A stretch of 64,000 bases of DNA from Pogona vitticeps (GCF_051106095.1 NC_135786.1:213566001-213630000), one strand, 5' to 3'. Positions 43,143 through 55,580 are shown, counted from the first letter of the stretch. The notes: generated from the sequence alone by a model not told the origin. A program made the numbers and translations.

Positions 43143-44062
43143 CTTGCTTCTCTATTCCACAGCATCAACCTTTCCTCTATGAGCATTCAAATTTCAAGGT
43201 TATGGAGCTTCTTTAGTTTTTGCTCTGAAATTCCTCCTGACCTGATCCATACCAGATTGTGAACTTCCCCAACCCTGGATGTATTCCCATGCACATTTTC
43301 CCCAGAATGTATATATTTTAAATGCATATTTCAACTGTACTATATATTTTCTTCCATTGAATTAAGCGCACTTGTGCATCTTTCAGTATTTTTCCATGCA
43401 TGTTTTCCAATTATATATATTTTTCCAAACATATTTTGTCATTGTCTGAATTGCGTGATAAGCTCCAAGAAATGTGGACATCCAAAGACAAATTCTGAAC
43501 TCAGTTCCAAGAGGAACAAACTGGATAAATTCTGGCCGGAAATCTTTTATACTGAATTTACCTACTCCCATTACTAATTTAGTGAAGGTATCATGGAATT
43601 GCAACCATTAAAAACATGGATGTCAAGAATGTTTTATTTGACAAAACACAAGGAAGTTGATATTCTAGCTCATGAGAAGCTTTGGGAAACCATGCAGAGC
43701 ATGAGAGGGAGTTTAATGTCCAGCAAAACACAAGGAAAAGATGGATATTAGTGAGAAAGATATGGGGATGGGGAGCAGAGCTGGTTTGAAAATGTTAGCT
43801 GTCCTACTTATATTCAGTAGAGTCAAAGGTATTTAGCTGCTATCCACTGATGAGGCAGAGAGCAAAGTTAGGAGTATGAGGCTTGGGCAGCTTCTGAGTG
43901 GAGAGGCGAGTGTCCCTTGCATGAAAGCCATCACTTTTAATATTTCTAATCCCAATGCACACAATTATAGTGGGTTGCTGTAAGAAGAGCTTTGTGTACA
44001 TTTATGTGCATAAGCAGTTGATTGGCGACCAAGGATAAGGCTTTGAGTGAATGGCTGCTGTT
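43143..44062. other. Intron, contains one copy of a 58-bp duplicate
   Basis: No exon. 43641-43698 is repeated at 45662-45719 (listed). Confidence 0.5.
43641..43698 (+). repeat. 58-bp dispersed duplicate, first copy
   Basis: ACAAAACACAAGGAAGTTGA to ACCATGCAGA matches 45662-45719 with two A/G differences. A nearby shorter echo AAAACACAAGGAAAAGATGG is at 43726-43745. Family not recognised. Confidence 0.85.
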
Positions 44063-44330
44063 GTTGTTGTTGTTTAGTCGTTTATTCATGTCTGACTCTT
44101 CGTGACCCCATGAACCAGAGCACACCAGGCCCTCCTGTCTTCCACTGCCTTCGGGAGTTGGGTCAAATTCATGTTGGTTGCTTCTATAACACTGCCCAAC
44201 CAACTTGTCCTCAGTTGTCCCCTTCTCCTCTTGCCTTCACGCTTTCCCAACATCAGGGGCTTTTCCAGGGAGTCTTCTCATGAGATGGCCAAAGTATTGG
44301 AGCCTCAGCTTCAGGATCTGTCCTTCCAAT
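44063..44330 (-). mobile_element. BovB LINE 3' end
   Basis: TGTTGTTTAGTCG then CTGACTCTTCGTGACCCCAT through GAGCCTCAGCTTCAGGATCT, ending at CCTTCCAATGA. It covers only the last 270 bases of BovB, on the minus strand, and resembles the equivalent parts at 20013 and 26300. Confidence 0.88.
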
Positions 44331-44879
<549 letters not shown>

Positions 44880-45069
44880 CCAGAGGAGAAACCAGAGAAG
44901 CTCTGCTGTAAGGGGTAGAGGGACGGCAAACCATGGAGCACCCAGCTTTGTCCATGGAGATGGACATTTAGTTCCTCAAAAGTACCTCTGTTCTAACTTC
45001 TCAGTTGTCCAGGCTCTTACATTTGATTCCCTGCCACCATTATTTTCAATTGGGTAACTGAAAAAAATA

Positions 45070-45416
45070 GGGACGTGGTGGCACTGCAGGCTAAACCGCA
45101 GAAGCCTGTGCTGCAGGGTCAGAAGACCAAACAGTCGTAAGATCGAATCCACGTGACGGAGTGAGCTCCCGTCGCTTGTCCCAGCTCCCGCCAACCTAGC
45201 GGTTCGAAAGTATGCAAATGCAAGTAGATCAATAGGGACCACCTCAGTGGGAAGGTAACGGCGTTCCGTGTCTAAGTCGCACTGATCATGTGACCACGGA
45301 AGATTGTCTTCGGACAAACGCTGGCTCTATGGCTTGGAAACGGGGATAAGCACCGCCCCCTAGAGTTGACCACGACTGGACAAAAATTGTCAAGGGGAAC
45401 CTTTACCTTTACCTTT
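45070..45416 (+). mobile_element. tRNA-SINE with L2-type tail (copy 2)
   Basis: It starts GGGACGTGGTGGCACTGCAG, with B-box-like GATCGAATCC (about 45142-45151), and ends GTCAAGGGGAACCTTTACCT. A target duplication TAACTGAAAAAA is at 45055-45066 and 45417-45428. It is essentially full length. Confidence 0.92.
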
Positions 45417-45661
45417 TAACTGAAAAAACAGGAAGACTGATAGTTAAGCAGACTTACCACTTTACACCTTCTGGCCTGCACAAGATATCAGGGCTCCAGA
45501 TACTGTAGTAGTAATCTACCATGTTACTTCCCACCCCCAATCCCGTTCAGGTTCCCTTTGCCCAAAACAATACATCAAATGTGGCAGTTATTGTTGATTC
45601 ATCCTGACATTTCTTCTAGGTCAGCTGTCCATCAGATGTTTTACTCTGGTGCTTTAGTTGT

Positions 45662-45719
45662 ACAAAACACAAGGAAGTTGATGTTCTAGCTCATGAGAAG
45701 CTTTGGGAAGCCATGCAGA
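45662..45719 (+). repeat. 58-bp dispersed duplicate, second copy
   Basis: Same as 43641-43698 apart from two transitions. The flanks do not match, which limits the duplicated unit to about 58-60 bases. Confidence 0.85.
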
Positions 45720-46204
45720 AGCCAAATGTATTTGCACACTGAAACTAAGTGGACTCTAATGAACTCAGTTTTTTAAATCTTGTTTTTGGATAGGAATTTA
45801 GACCTTTCTGAAGTTTTAAAGCAGAACTTGTGATACTTTGTTCAGAGCAGCCCATGAGAAGCTCTTCTGGAATAATTTTCAGGGGAGGTCACATTAGGAA
45901 AGGCAAGGAAGAGTTAGAGGGACCATTTTCTCTCTAGGCACACCTATCTTGTGAAGCCTCTTGTGGTGTGTCAAAGCCTTAGGGCATCACATGGTAGATT
46001 GGTCTGTCTAGCTGTGTTTCTTTCCTTGTTCTCAGTCTTTGTTCTAAGGTACCCAGCCTGTTCTTCTGCACACTGTCTTGACCCAGTCCTGTCTGAAAGA
46101 TGTGAATTACTTTTCAGAAGCTGTCTGTAGAAGAACATGCCCTGCAGTGTGGTTCTTAATAAGTTTACTGAGACTGGGTGTGTTCGGTAAAACATTTCCT
46201 GGCT

Positions 46205-46345
46205 ATGTGCTTAGGATTGCACCTAAATCTCATTTGACACAGTAGGACTTAACTGAGTAAACTCTGTAGAAAGTAGATGCAGGGCTAGAACTGACTGAAC
46301 TTGGTGGGACTACTTTCTCAGTAAAGGTGCTCAGGATTGTGTGGC
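46205..46345 (+). repeat. Diverged interspersed repeat, two direct units
   Basis: CACAGTAGGACTTAACTGAG and CTTGGTGGGACTACTTTCTC, each near TTAGGATTG/CTCAGGATTG, are of the common lizard motif GGGACTTACTTCTGAGTAA. Family not named. Confidence 0.35.
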
Positions 46346-48039
46346 AAATGTTTTAACCTTGAAGTGCCTTACAACCAAGGTTTCAAGTGGTTACTTTTTG
46401 GAATTGCAAACCCTAGAATCTTGGCACTTTGTAGTCTAAAACCTGACTTTTCCAAAGAACATTTCTGAGTAGGAGGAAGCTATGAGGCATGGGCAAGTAA
46501 GGTCTGAGTTGAGACTGGTGTGGGATGTATGTTGAAAAAAAACTTGCTTGCATTGAAAGTTTGGTCTTTTCCAAAATTTCAGTGTTTGGTTTCTTGCCCC
46601 CTCCATGCACAGCATCCGTTCAATAAGCAGCCACAGCTTAGGTATGTTTTAATGTTGCACAGGTGGTGTGGTGCTGTTTACCTGAATGTAAGCCAGACTT
46701 TCCACAGAACGGAGATTTAAGTAGTCTTCCTTGGTAGGTCTGTCTCTTAGCCACAGCAGTCTTGTCTCTTTCCAAGATAAGGCAATGAATACATTCTACA
46801 GTGTGGTTTTGCTTGTGAAAGTGGATGTAAATAGGTGTCAGAAGTTTGAAAGGGTGTGTGTATTGTGTAGAGCTTGGTGGCAGAAGAGCAATGTAGATTT
46901 AACAATGAATTCTGTTTGTTAATAATATTTGTGATAGAAAGGTTATAATGCCTTTGTGTACACGTGTTTGTGGATACTATCATGTACAGTATATGTGCAT
47001 TTGTGGCTTTTTTCTGAACCAAGTTTGTGAAGTAAGGAAGTATTAATACCTATATTTAATGTGTGTCCACAACATATCTTAGCACAGAGCTGTGAATAAG
47101 TACTGTGGAATTATGATTGTAAATTTAGAGAATATAACTTAACACGAATATTTAAACAAGTTAGTATTTAACATTAGGGAGAGATGAATTGATCTGTCCC
47201 GTTTACATGTGTTCACCCATTAAGAGCCCTGAAAAAGTCTTGCACAGATATATAATAAATAAATAAATGATAAATAAGTCCATTATGGCCTATTTCTGCA
47301 TTAACCTGCACTTTCTTAAAAAAACACATACACAGAAAATTGCCTTAAAGTGATTTTTAAAATATGCTTTCAAAATATGTTACTCTAAAGTGCACAGTAT
47401 GAAATGCTGGTTGATAGATTTTTTTAAAGCCAATACTGCATCAGAACATTTGAAGAGTTAAAAAACAACAATGGGTACCTTAAGTTTTTGTCTACACTTT
47501 TGTCTAGGAGATGCTGATTAAATCCATTTATGTCAAAATTTTAAAAATCATATTCCTCAGGCACTACCAAACAACATTGACCTTTCATTCATTAAAAGTA
47601 CTGTATTTCATATCAATTGTTAGTAGTAAAATACTGTAATGGTTTTTTAAAAAATAAAATATTAGCAAAGATTGATATTTCATTACAAGGAATACAATAA
47701 ATTTTATTTCACTTGGACATTTTGTGAGATTATACTTATTGGCCCTTTGTTTAAGTTCATATTTTACTGAATGTTTTAATAATCTGTTTAATTCTGTGTT
47801 TCTTCCTGACCTTAGGATCACATTAGTGTTCAACTGCTAAAATACAGATTTTTGCCTATTCTGTTGCAAGTGAGTGTCTCTGTGACATTTCCTGTCATGA
47901 GGATCTAGCAAATTTTATTGTGTTAACTTTCTCTGCAAGATTTGCCTGGAAGCTAAGTTTGAGAAAAGAGCCAGCCTTGTAATGCTGGAAATAAATACAA
48001 ATGTAATTTGAACACACAAGTTACCAAAACTTTATGTAG

Positions 48040-48478
48040 GGACTTAAAGGAAGGCCCCAAACCATCTAAAAGATTGCATTTCCTTGCAGGTGGCTTTTGT
48101 GGGGAACGGGAGAGGGCCTTTTCTGTCACTTTTCCCAGATTTTGGAACTCCCTCCCATGGGAGGCCAGGCTGGCCCCATCTTTGCTGTCCTTCCGCAAGC
48201 AGACAAAGACCTTTCTTTTTAGAGAGGCTTTTCCTTAATGACTGGTGGTCTGAGAAGGATTTTTAAATGGATTTTTGTGCTCTGTTGTTTAAAATATGTT
48301 TTACTTTTTATTTTATTTAATGTTTTAAATATAATACTTGTTTAATTCTTTTTTATTATTATTTGTATATTAACTGTTTCTAGCTTTTGATTATTGTCTT
48401 TTTTTAATGATGTGAGATGCCTTGGGCCCCTTTTGGGGAGAAAGGCAGGATAGAAATATTTTAAATAAATAAATAATG
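48040..48478 (+). mobile_element. L2-like LINE 3' end with ORF2 C-terminus
   Basis: A frame at about 48103-48238 reads RAFSVTFPRFWNSLPWEARL then APSLLSFRKQTKTFLFREAF, matching the conserved C-terminal block of L2-type LINE ORF2 (PRLWNSLP, FK..LKT.LF). The 3' end GCCTTGGGCCCCTTTTGGGG with AAATAAATAAATAA follows. Confidence 0.75.
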
Positions 48479-48637
48479 AAATGGTAGTTCTGTGGTAGAA
48501 CATGCACTTTGTACACAGAAGGGTCCGATTTTCAACCCCCGGCAGCTCCAGGTAAGAATAGGAACATTCTCGCTTGGATCTGCTGCCTATCTGAGTTGTC
48601 AGTATCTAAGCTAGGTGGGTCAAAGATCTGACTCAGG

Positions 48638-49010
48638 GTGCAGTCAGATAGTGAGAAAGGATCACACCAGAAAGGGTCGTTTTGCTGGGAGTGATCGCCC
48701 TTAAAGCAACCTTTCCATCTGTTGGGGATTCACTCCAGCTCGATTAAAAAAACAGAGTAACCCTATCGTTGTACCAAAAAGGTCCAGATTGGGCAGCAAT
48801 TGGGTTCAGGCTATAGTGCTGTTCCCCATATACTGTATCATGTGATCACCAGGAAACAGTTCCAAAATGTGAGCTATTTGATGGTTGTTGTAGGTTTTTC
48901 GTGCTGTTTGGCCATGTTCAGAAACCTACAACAACCATTAGATCCCAGCGGTGGAAGCCTTCCAGAATACAGTACGTTGTGATCTATTTCCTTATCTGAT
49001 CATGTCCTTT
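48638..49010. mobile_element. Insert inside the SINE, DNA-transposon-like
   Basis: The left side CAGTCAGATAGTGAGAAAGG and the reverse complement of the right side (GATCAGATAAGGAAATAGAT) are similar, so the insert has imperfect inverted ends of about 25 bases. It contains another fragment at 48880-48972. Family unknown. Confidence 0.45.
48880..48972. mobile_element. Folded retroelement fragment (possibly Penelope-like)
   Basis: GGTTGTTGTAGGTTTTTC (48883-48900) faces GAAACCTACAACAACC (48921-48936). CATTAGATCCCAGCGGTGGA and AGCCTTCCAGAATACAGT follow. These words resemble squamate repeats that I associate with Penelope-like elements; the assignment is tentative. Confidence 0.35.
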
Positions 49011-49046
49011 GTATAAGGCACCTTCCTCTGTTCCTGTGTTCTTATG

Positions 49047-50129
49047 TATTTTCCCAGGTGATGGATGGAATTCAGAGTAGAGAGGAAGGATGCCAGAAGC
49101 AGGAGAAACAGTTGGGTAGTAACTTTGTGAAAGTGTGACATTTGGTACATTGTGGGTGTTTCATTTTTGTGTAAGGTTTGGTGTTCTCTCCTTTTTGGTC
49201 CTAAACTATTATTTATACGGCTTTAATCAATTTTGCATGGAGTAGATATAAATTGCCTCTTGTTTATCTAAATGACTGGCCATTTTCACATGATTTACTA
49301 CGTATAATGTTAGTCTGGACTGAAACTCTGATTATATATTTTCATTTTTTAAAAAATCCTTACTGTGATCATTCAAAAATTTAGTCAAAAATTGTTTTTT
49401 GTTTTTGTTTTTTCCTTCTACCTCTGTCACATATGGGGCAAGGTCATCTCCTTTATATCTTGACTAGCCTAGCATGTATTTTATCCTGTTTATGCAAGTC
49501 ATGCATTTTCTGAGAAATTAAATGCTAATGTTTGTTGATCTAAATTTAGTTCTGAGCACCTTATATATATCATGACATGAGATTTGTGGTTATATTAAGA
49601 GCAAATCCACAGGGTAGACTGAGACTTTGTAAGTGAAAATTGTATGAAACTGCATCAATGACCACCCACATGCATAAAATAATGGCCTGATGCGCTTTTG
49701 CGTCTGGTAGTTTGCTACAGTTTGCTACTGAGAAGATTTCCATTTGCATGATCACTTCTGGGTAATGAATCTACATACTGTAAGGAGTTTCCTAGAGGGG
49801 CAGGAAAGAGAAATAGTAAATGCATACTTTCCCATATCTGTTAACTTCTCTTTGACAGTTTGGTGGAATGAAAATAGAAAACTGTGGGCACATGTACATT
49901 TTTATATTCTACTGGTTTTAGAGGAAACAAGCAAAGGCCTGCATGTGTTTACAACATGCAAGCCACTGTGTAAGTAACAATAGCATTATTAGCTCTCAGT
50001 TCCCCAGGCTATATGCTGGCCTCCTTTGAGAAGAACCAAGGGTACAGACTAGGAATACTTACTGGAAAAGGTCATTTTCCTTTTAGATTTGCCCTATGTA
50101 ATTGTTCACAGAATGGCCCAGATGGCTGT
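49047..50129. other. Intron, no gene seen
   Basis: AT-rich, no exon or named repeat. Confidence 0.5.
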
Positions 50130-51243
50130 GGTGGACTACAAGTGGCCAGAATAAAAGTCAGATCGCACTGGGTGAGGCTGGGCTGCATCAGATTTTCCGC
50201 CAAGCGGAGCAAGAACCCAAGGAAGCTGCCCAGGAGTTTCCTCAGCCTGGCTGGGGCTCTGAGGAGGAGGAGGAGGGGTGCGCAAGCCTTTGTTGCCCGG
50301 CCACGACCCCCTCCAGCTCCTTCTTCACCACCACCTGCAGCAGCAGCAGGATGAAGAAGCAGAGAAGGGAGGAAGTACCGGTGACTGCCTAGCCCGGGGG
50401 GGGGGGGCATGACATAAAATTAAAAAAAAAAACTCTCACAGAATTCACCTTGCTAAAGGAGAAAAGCCCCCACCGGTACCCGCGAAATTAAACTGCGAAA
50501 TTAAACAGAATGGGGCAGGCTCCCCACAGGTGCGTGCACGCATGCATGGACACAAACACACACACATACACGGAGGTTCGGCTACCTTCTTCTGAGGACA
50601 CCCCTCAAAAAAAGGCGCATTCTGCTGCAGCAGCTACCACCACCATGACGGAGGAGCAAACTTCGTGAGGCGAGCCCAGGCAGCCTTCAGAGCTGAGGCA
50701 GCTGAAGCAGCACGAGGAAGAGGAGGAAGCACCTCTGGGTGCTGAGGCGGCTGCTGGCCGGGTTGGTGCTGGGGGTGCCAAGAGAAAAAGAGAGCCAGAG
50801 AGCCGCTTCCCTGGAAGAGGCGGCGGCGGCAGCTCCTGTTGGCGAATTGGAGGCACTCTTCGAGGACTGGTCGGAAGCGAGCTCCGCTCTCAGGCATCAC
50901 TCGGCGGCAGCTCAGGCGCTCGGGGAAAAGGCCCAGCAATGCACCTCACTCGCTGGCTCTCCCCCAAGACACGCGCCTTGCACCCTCCAACCGGAACTGG
51001 AGTCTGCCAGCTGGCAGACAGGTGGGCTGGCTGGCAGGCTGAAGTTCCAAATGGAGGGTACAAGAGGCACTGCTTGTTAGGAGAGAGCCAGTGAGCGAGG
51101 CGAGGCTTGCTTTTTTTTTTTTTTTTTTTTACTCTTGACAGCAGGGGATGCGTGCGCGCTTCGGAGGCAGGCAAGGCAGGGGCCACAAACTATCATCTGG
51201 TGGTCCGCAAATGGCTCCCGGGACACATTTTTGAGACCCCCTG
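50130..51243. mobile_element. GC-rich composite, hAT-like right end
   Basis: A 1.1-kb CpG- and GC-rich block in AT-rich surroundings, with CACACA near 50550 and a 20-T run at 51111-51130. The right end ATTTTTGAGACCCCCTG reads, reversed, CAGGGGGTCTCAAAAAT and is followed by CTCCCGGGACAC reversed, like hAT termini with CAGGGG...GGCCC. No matching left end was found, so the extent is uncertain. Open frames on both strands are low-complexity (Glu, Ser, Ala, Pro runs) and resemble no protein I know. Confidence 0.4.
51111..51130 (+). repeat. Poly-T tract
   Basis: Twenty T between GGCTTGC and ACTCTTG. It could be the A-tail of a minus-strand copy, but the sequence to its right does not prove it. 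Confidence 0.9.
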
Positions 51244-51951
51244 ATCTACAGTGTCTGAAGAAACAGCTGCTGCCTTTATGTGACCTGTCCAAGGAGGAAA
51301 CAACATACTGTATACTATAGCAGGTGTTGTAGGCCAGGTTCCCCTCGCTAGAATTTGGTATACCGCTTGTCCCTACCTCTAGACCTCTGTGTACTGTATT
51401 AGCACAGCCAGCGAGAAAGGAAAATCCTGTATGCACTCCGTACTTGGTGTGCAGGACCAGGCATGGAAGCCTTTGTGACAGTGGTTGCTCTCACCGCCCT
51501 TACCTCTGCAGAGGCCTTCCCGTGGTGCCACCATCTGTAACTCGTGAAGCCTGACCACCCACACCAGAAAAAAAGCTTTTTAAACAAGGAAGAATTGTGC
51601 TTCTACAAGCCTTCAAGCACCAGCTGCTTTTAATCCCATCATGTGCACAAGCAGCACCTTTCTGAGTGAAAAGATAGGACCAGAAGTGGAATTGCAAGCA
51701 CTTGCAGGGGTTAAGGTTGTGATTCTGGCTGGAAAAGGAGGTTGATCCTCAAGCCCTCCTGAGCTGCCCACACCTCTTGTACAGAAACAGGGCAAGGGCA
51801 GAACTGAGAGCAGATCCCCTCTTTTAAATCCAAAGGTTCATTTTAACCTTCGTTCTGGCTGTAGCTTAATCCTCAGTGGCGAGGTGCTCTCAAGGAGAGA
51901 ACTGAAAGGGCATACGTGGAAGGGAAGGAAGGCTTGTTTTATTATTCCTTT
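51244..51951. other. Intron, no gene seen
   Basis: No exon or named repeat. Confidence 0.45.
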
Positions 51952-52105
51952 GTTATATTTATATCCCCCCTTTTCTTCAATGAGCTGAAGGCACCGTACA
52001 TAGCCTTCCTCTTTAGTTTGCCATCACAACTTCCCTGTAAGGGAGGCCAGACTGAGAGACTGCAATTGGCCTAAACCTCCAGTGAGTTTGATAACACGCA
52101 GTATA
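51952..52105 (-). mobile_element. Second tRNA-SINE family, minus copy
   Basis: TTATATCCCCCCTTTTCTTC, AATGAGCTGAAGGCACCGTA and CCTGTAAGGGAGGCCAGACT followed by CCAGTGAGTTTGATA are the reverse complement of the SINE body and 3' region seen at 24222 and 62770. Confidence 0.6.
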
Positions 52106-52328
52106 ATCAATGCCTTTCTCAGATTTCCCACTGCTAGAATAAAATGATGAACCAAGTTGACCTTCTAGCATGCCTCTTCTTACCTTGTGAAGATAAACAG
52201 GAGGATCTGATAGCTATTGAGGAAAGAGGAATGGGGAAGGGCCATTGATGAGTCAAAGCTTCTCTGGCAGAGAAAATTATTGCGTTACTTCAGCTGGGGG
52301 AGGGGCTGATCTTTGTCAATTGTAAATA

Positions 52329-52598
52329 CAGTGGTGCCTCACAAGACGAATGTAATTCGTTCCGCGAGTAGCGCTGTCTTGCGAAATTGTCGTCTTGCGA
52401 AATCAGTTTCCCATATGGGAATCTCACAAGATGAGAATAATTCATTCGTCTTGCGAGGCATCGGTCTTGCGAAAAACATTCATCTTGCGAAGCACGGCCA
52501 TAGAAAAGCCGTCTTGCAAGGCACCACAGCGATCGCAAGAAACATTCGTCTTGCGGGTTTTTTGTCCCACGAGGCTTTCGGCTTGCGAAACACCACTG
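52329..52598. mobile_element. Tigger-like MITE, CAGTGGTGCC family (copy A5)
   Basis: CAGTGGTGCCTCACAAGACG and CTTGCGAAACACCACTG are flanked by TA. GTCTTGCGAA and TCTTGCGAGGCA recur through the 270 bases. TAATTCGTTCC near the left end is shared with the copy at 11825. Confidence 0.85.
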
Positions 52599-52600
52599 TA

Positions 52601-53509
52601 TACAGATAGAGCTTTTCCCAATTATTATATTACTAATATGCTTTATGAGAATTGAATTACTGGTTTTAAAGGATGACAGCTTGTCTTCTTATTTTTAATC
52701 AAAATTTTGTCTTTCTCTCTACTACTTGGGGCAATATAACCCTAGAGTTAAGAGTTCATATTTCTGTGCTTTTGAACCTCCTTATCAATTCTCCAAATCT
52801 CTGTTTCTTTTGCAATCTGCTTAGGTCTGTCTACCATCTCAGAATAGTGATCAGAAAAACATTTTATTGGCTTTTGAGCATAATGAATTCTGAGGATAAA
52901 ATAAGATTTGGCTTTCATGTAAATTTCCTTACTTTTTTCTTTCTGAAGTTTTTTTTTAGGAAATCAAAACGATGAAGTTAAATCATGTGCTGCATTTTAT
53001 TGTTGGCAGATGAAGGGTGTTGTTCCTTTTAGTGCAGTTAGCTGTAGATGCTACAGAATGGAAAACTTTGAGGAAGAACTGTGAAGCTCCTGTAATAAAT
53101 AGGTATTCAGTTCTAAAATTTAGATTCATCTTGGCTTATATAAATCTTTGTGGGATACACCATAAGATCAAGTAAAATAATTACATCCATGAGTCACTTT
53201 AAAAATATGTATATGTTTAAAATTTATTTATTACTACTCAGACGTTTCTGCTTCTGCTTTTGAGAGTGGGGTGGAGGAGCAGGGTCACACCACAGAACAG
53301 AGACATGAAACGTTGTTGTTGTTTTTTAACTTGCAGCTTCCACAGTACTCCATCCAGTGTGGTCTCTCTGTCATAGAATTAAGCAGTGAGACCTGTCCTC
53401 TAGATCTATATGTGTGTTAAGGATTTCCCTTGATCTGTTTACCCACACCCAGCATGGCCATTGGCCATCTTGCTGTGTGCAATACGTTTTCCCCATCTCT
53501 GAAAATATA
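52601..53509. other. Intron, no gene seen
   Basis: AT-rich. Short open frames only. Confidence 0.5.
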
Positions 53510-53511
53510 TA

Positions 53512-55007
53512 CAGTGGTGCCTCGTTTAACGAGTGCCCCGGTTAACGATGAATCCACATAGCGATGGCAAAAAAGCAAACTCTTTTGCCATCGCTTTGCG
53601 ATGTTGCCTATGGGGAAAAATCGCTTTGCGATGTTTTCCCCATGGGCCCCTTTTTCCCCCAGCTGAGTGGCAGGAGCCTCCAAAGGACCGCTCCCGCTGC
53701 TCAGCTGGGGGAAAATGCCGGCGGTAGCCTCGGAAGGACCCTTCCGAAGGGTCCTTCCGAGGCCACCGCCGGGATTCCCCTTCGGATGCCTGAAAGGCAT
53801 CCGGACCCCTGCCGCCGCCGCCGCTTGGATCCGCCCCGCGGCCAGCTACCCCCGCCATGGTCGGACTCTCAGGAGTCCGACCATGGATGGGGTAGCCGGC
53901 CACGACACGGATCCAAGCGGTGGCGGCGGCAAGGGTCCGGATGCCTTTCAGGCATCCAGGGCTAGGATCCACCCCCCGGCCGGTTCCCTTTCCATGGTCG
54001 GACTCTCAGGAGTCCGGCCATGAATGGGGTAACCGGCCGGGAGGCGGATCCAAGCCCCTACCGCCACCGCCGCCGCTTGGAACCGCCCCCCGGCCGGTTC
54101 CCCTTGCATGGTCTGATCCGACCATGCAAGGGGAACTGGCCGGGGGCTGGATCCAAGCGGCGGCGGCAGCGGTAGGGGCTTTGATCCGGCCCCCAGCCAG
54201 TTCCACTTGCATGGTCAGATCAGACCAAGCAAGGGGAACCGGCTGGGGGCCGGATCCAAGCCCCTACCGCCGCCGCTTGGATTCGCCCCCCCCGGCCAGT
54301 TCCCCTTGCATGGTCGGATCAGACCACGCAAGGGGAACCGGCCGGGGGATGGATCCAAGCGGCGGCGGCAGCAGTAGGGGCTTGGATCCGCCCCCCGGCC
54401 GGTTACCCCATCCATGGCTGGACTCCTGAGAGTCCAACCATGGAAGGGAAAGCTGGCCGGGGGGGCGAATCCAAGCGGCGGCGGGGGCAGGGGGGGTCCG
54501 AATGCATTCCAGTGCTTCACCTGGAAGCCATTCGGACACCCCCTACCCTGTCCCCGCCGCCGCTGAGAGCCTTCCGAGCTCTCAAAGGGCTTTCTCCAAT
54601 GTGTGGGGGGGAAGCCCTTTGAGAGCTCGGAAGGCAAATGTCGGCGGTCGGCGGTGGCTTTGGGGTCCATCCAAAGCCACCGCCGACTGCCGACATTTTC
54701 CCCCAGCTGAGCGGCGGGGCTTTGAAGCTCCCGCCACTCAGCTGGGGGAAAATGCCAAAGGCCCCATTTTCGGTCAGCTGGTCGGCGGTTCCAAAATGGC
54801 CGACCGGCTGTGCTACCTCGCTTTAGAGTCACCGAAAATGGCCGCCCCTATGGAGGAACATCGCTGAACGGTGAGTTTATCCTCCACAGGAACACATTAA
54901 ACAAAGTTTAATGTGTTCCTATGGCTTTTTCCGTTCCGTTCAGCGATGTTTTCGCACAGCGACGATTAATCCGGAACGGATTAACGTTGCTATGTGAGGC
55001 ACCACTG
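53512..55007. mobile_element. 1.5-kb Tigger-like element built of serial hairpins (copy A6)
   Basis: CAGTGGTGCCTCGTTTAACG and GTGAGGCACCACTG are flanked by TA. The outer parts (CATTAAACAAAGTTTAATG near 54895; AACATCGCTGAACGG) match the other copies. The middle kilobase is GC-rich and made of consecutive palindromes: CGGAAGGACCCTTCCG-type at 53728-53762, CCATGGTCGGACTC with its complement at 53855-53886, further versions at 53993-54023 and 54413-54443, CTTGCATGGTC with its complement at 54107-54135, 54207-54235 and 54304-54333, joined by (GCC)n/GGATCCAAGC spacers in both orientations. Left- and right-half blocks (CAGCTGGGGGAAAATG) also pair with each other. Open frames are low-complexity Pro/Arg/Gly products of these palindromes. 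No transposase. Confidence 0.85.
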
Positions 55008-55009
55008 TA

Positions 55010-55580
55010 TTGGCATCTAGTACACACTGTGTGCATGCATTTTTTAAAAAATGAAATAATGAAGGTACACTTTTTAAGAGTATTCTTAAGCATTTTCATT
55101 ATCCTTAACACATGGTCTTTTTGTGGCTTATGTTTAATGCTTTGATCTGGTGTTCTTTTGGCAGTCTGTTGTTTATGGATGGAAATAATTTTATCGTATG
55201 TTTACAGTTGTAGCATGTGAAACTAGCAAAAGATTTATACCAACTTTGGGTACTTTTAGTCAGTCTCAAAATATGTTTCCAATATCTATTTTGACTCTCA
55301 TAAATGTTTTGTATATTGTGTAACTACTTGTGCATAGGTGGTGGATTCTCATAGGCTTGGATCCTAAGTGGGAAGTCAGGCATCATCACAACCAGCCAAA
55401 TCTTAACTCAATGCCTTTATCCAGTGAGAGAATTTTACTGTCTAGATTTAATACAGCAAAGTTGGATAACTGCAAAGTTACTCAACAAAGGCCTTGTTGC
55501 AAGTTTCATTGTCTTAGGAAATTAGGTTGGTGAGTCTGTGAAATGGGTCTTTCTCTGGAACAGTACCTCAGTTATGGAAG
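55010..55580. other. Intron, no gene seen
   Basis: AT-rich; nothing recognised. Confidence 0.5.

Larger units (their letters stand above)
45431..48039. other. Intron, mostly unrecognised
   Basis: No exon. The second 58-bp duplicate is at 45662-45719. 46205-46345 holds two direct, diverged copies of a lizard motif (listed). Confidence 0.45.
48480..49046 (+). mobile_element. Interrupted tRNA-SINE (third family) with nested insert
   Basis: 48480-48637 carries GTGGTAGAACATGCACTTTG, CAGAAGGGTCCGATTTTCAA and GGTGGGTCAAAGATCTGACT; the expected continuation GTATAAGGCACCTTCCTCTG TTCCTGTG appears only at 49011-49046. The 48638-49010 segment therefore interrupts one SINE. Confidence 0.65.

Noticed and set aside
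53728-54443. CRISPR-like spaced repeats
   Set aside because: The repeated units are palindromes of variable length with repeat-rich spacers inside a eukaryotic transposon, not regular direct repeats with unique spacers.
53564-54867. Several Pro/Arg/Gly-rich open frames on both strands
   Set aside because: They fall inside a Tigger-like element of serial GC-rich palindromes, which creates open frames on both strands without coding meaning.
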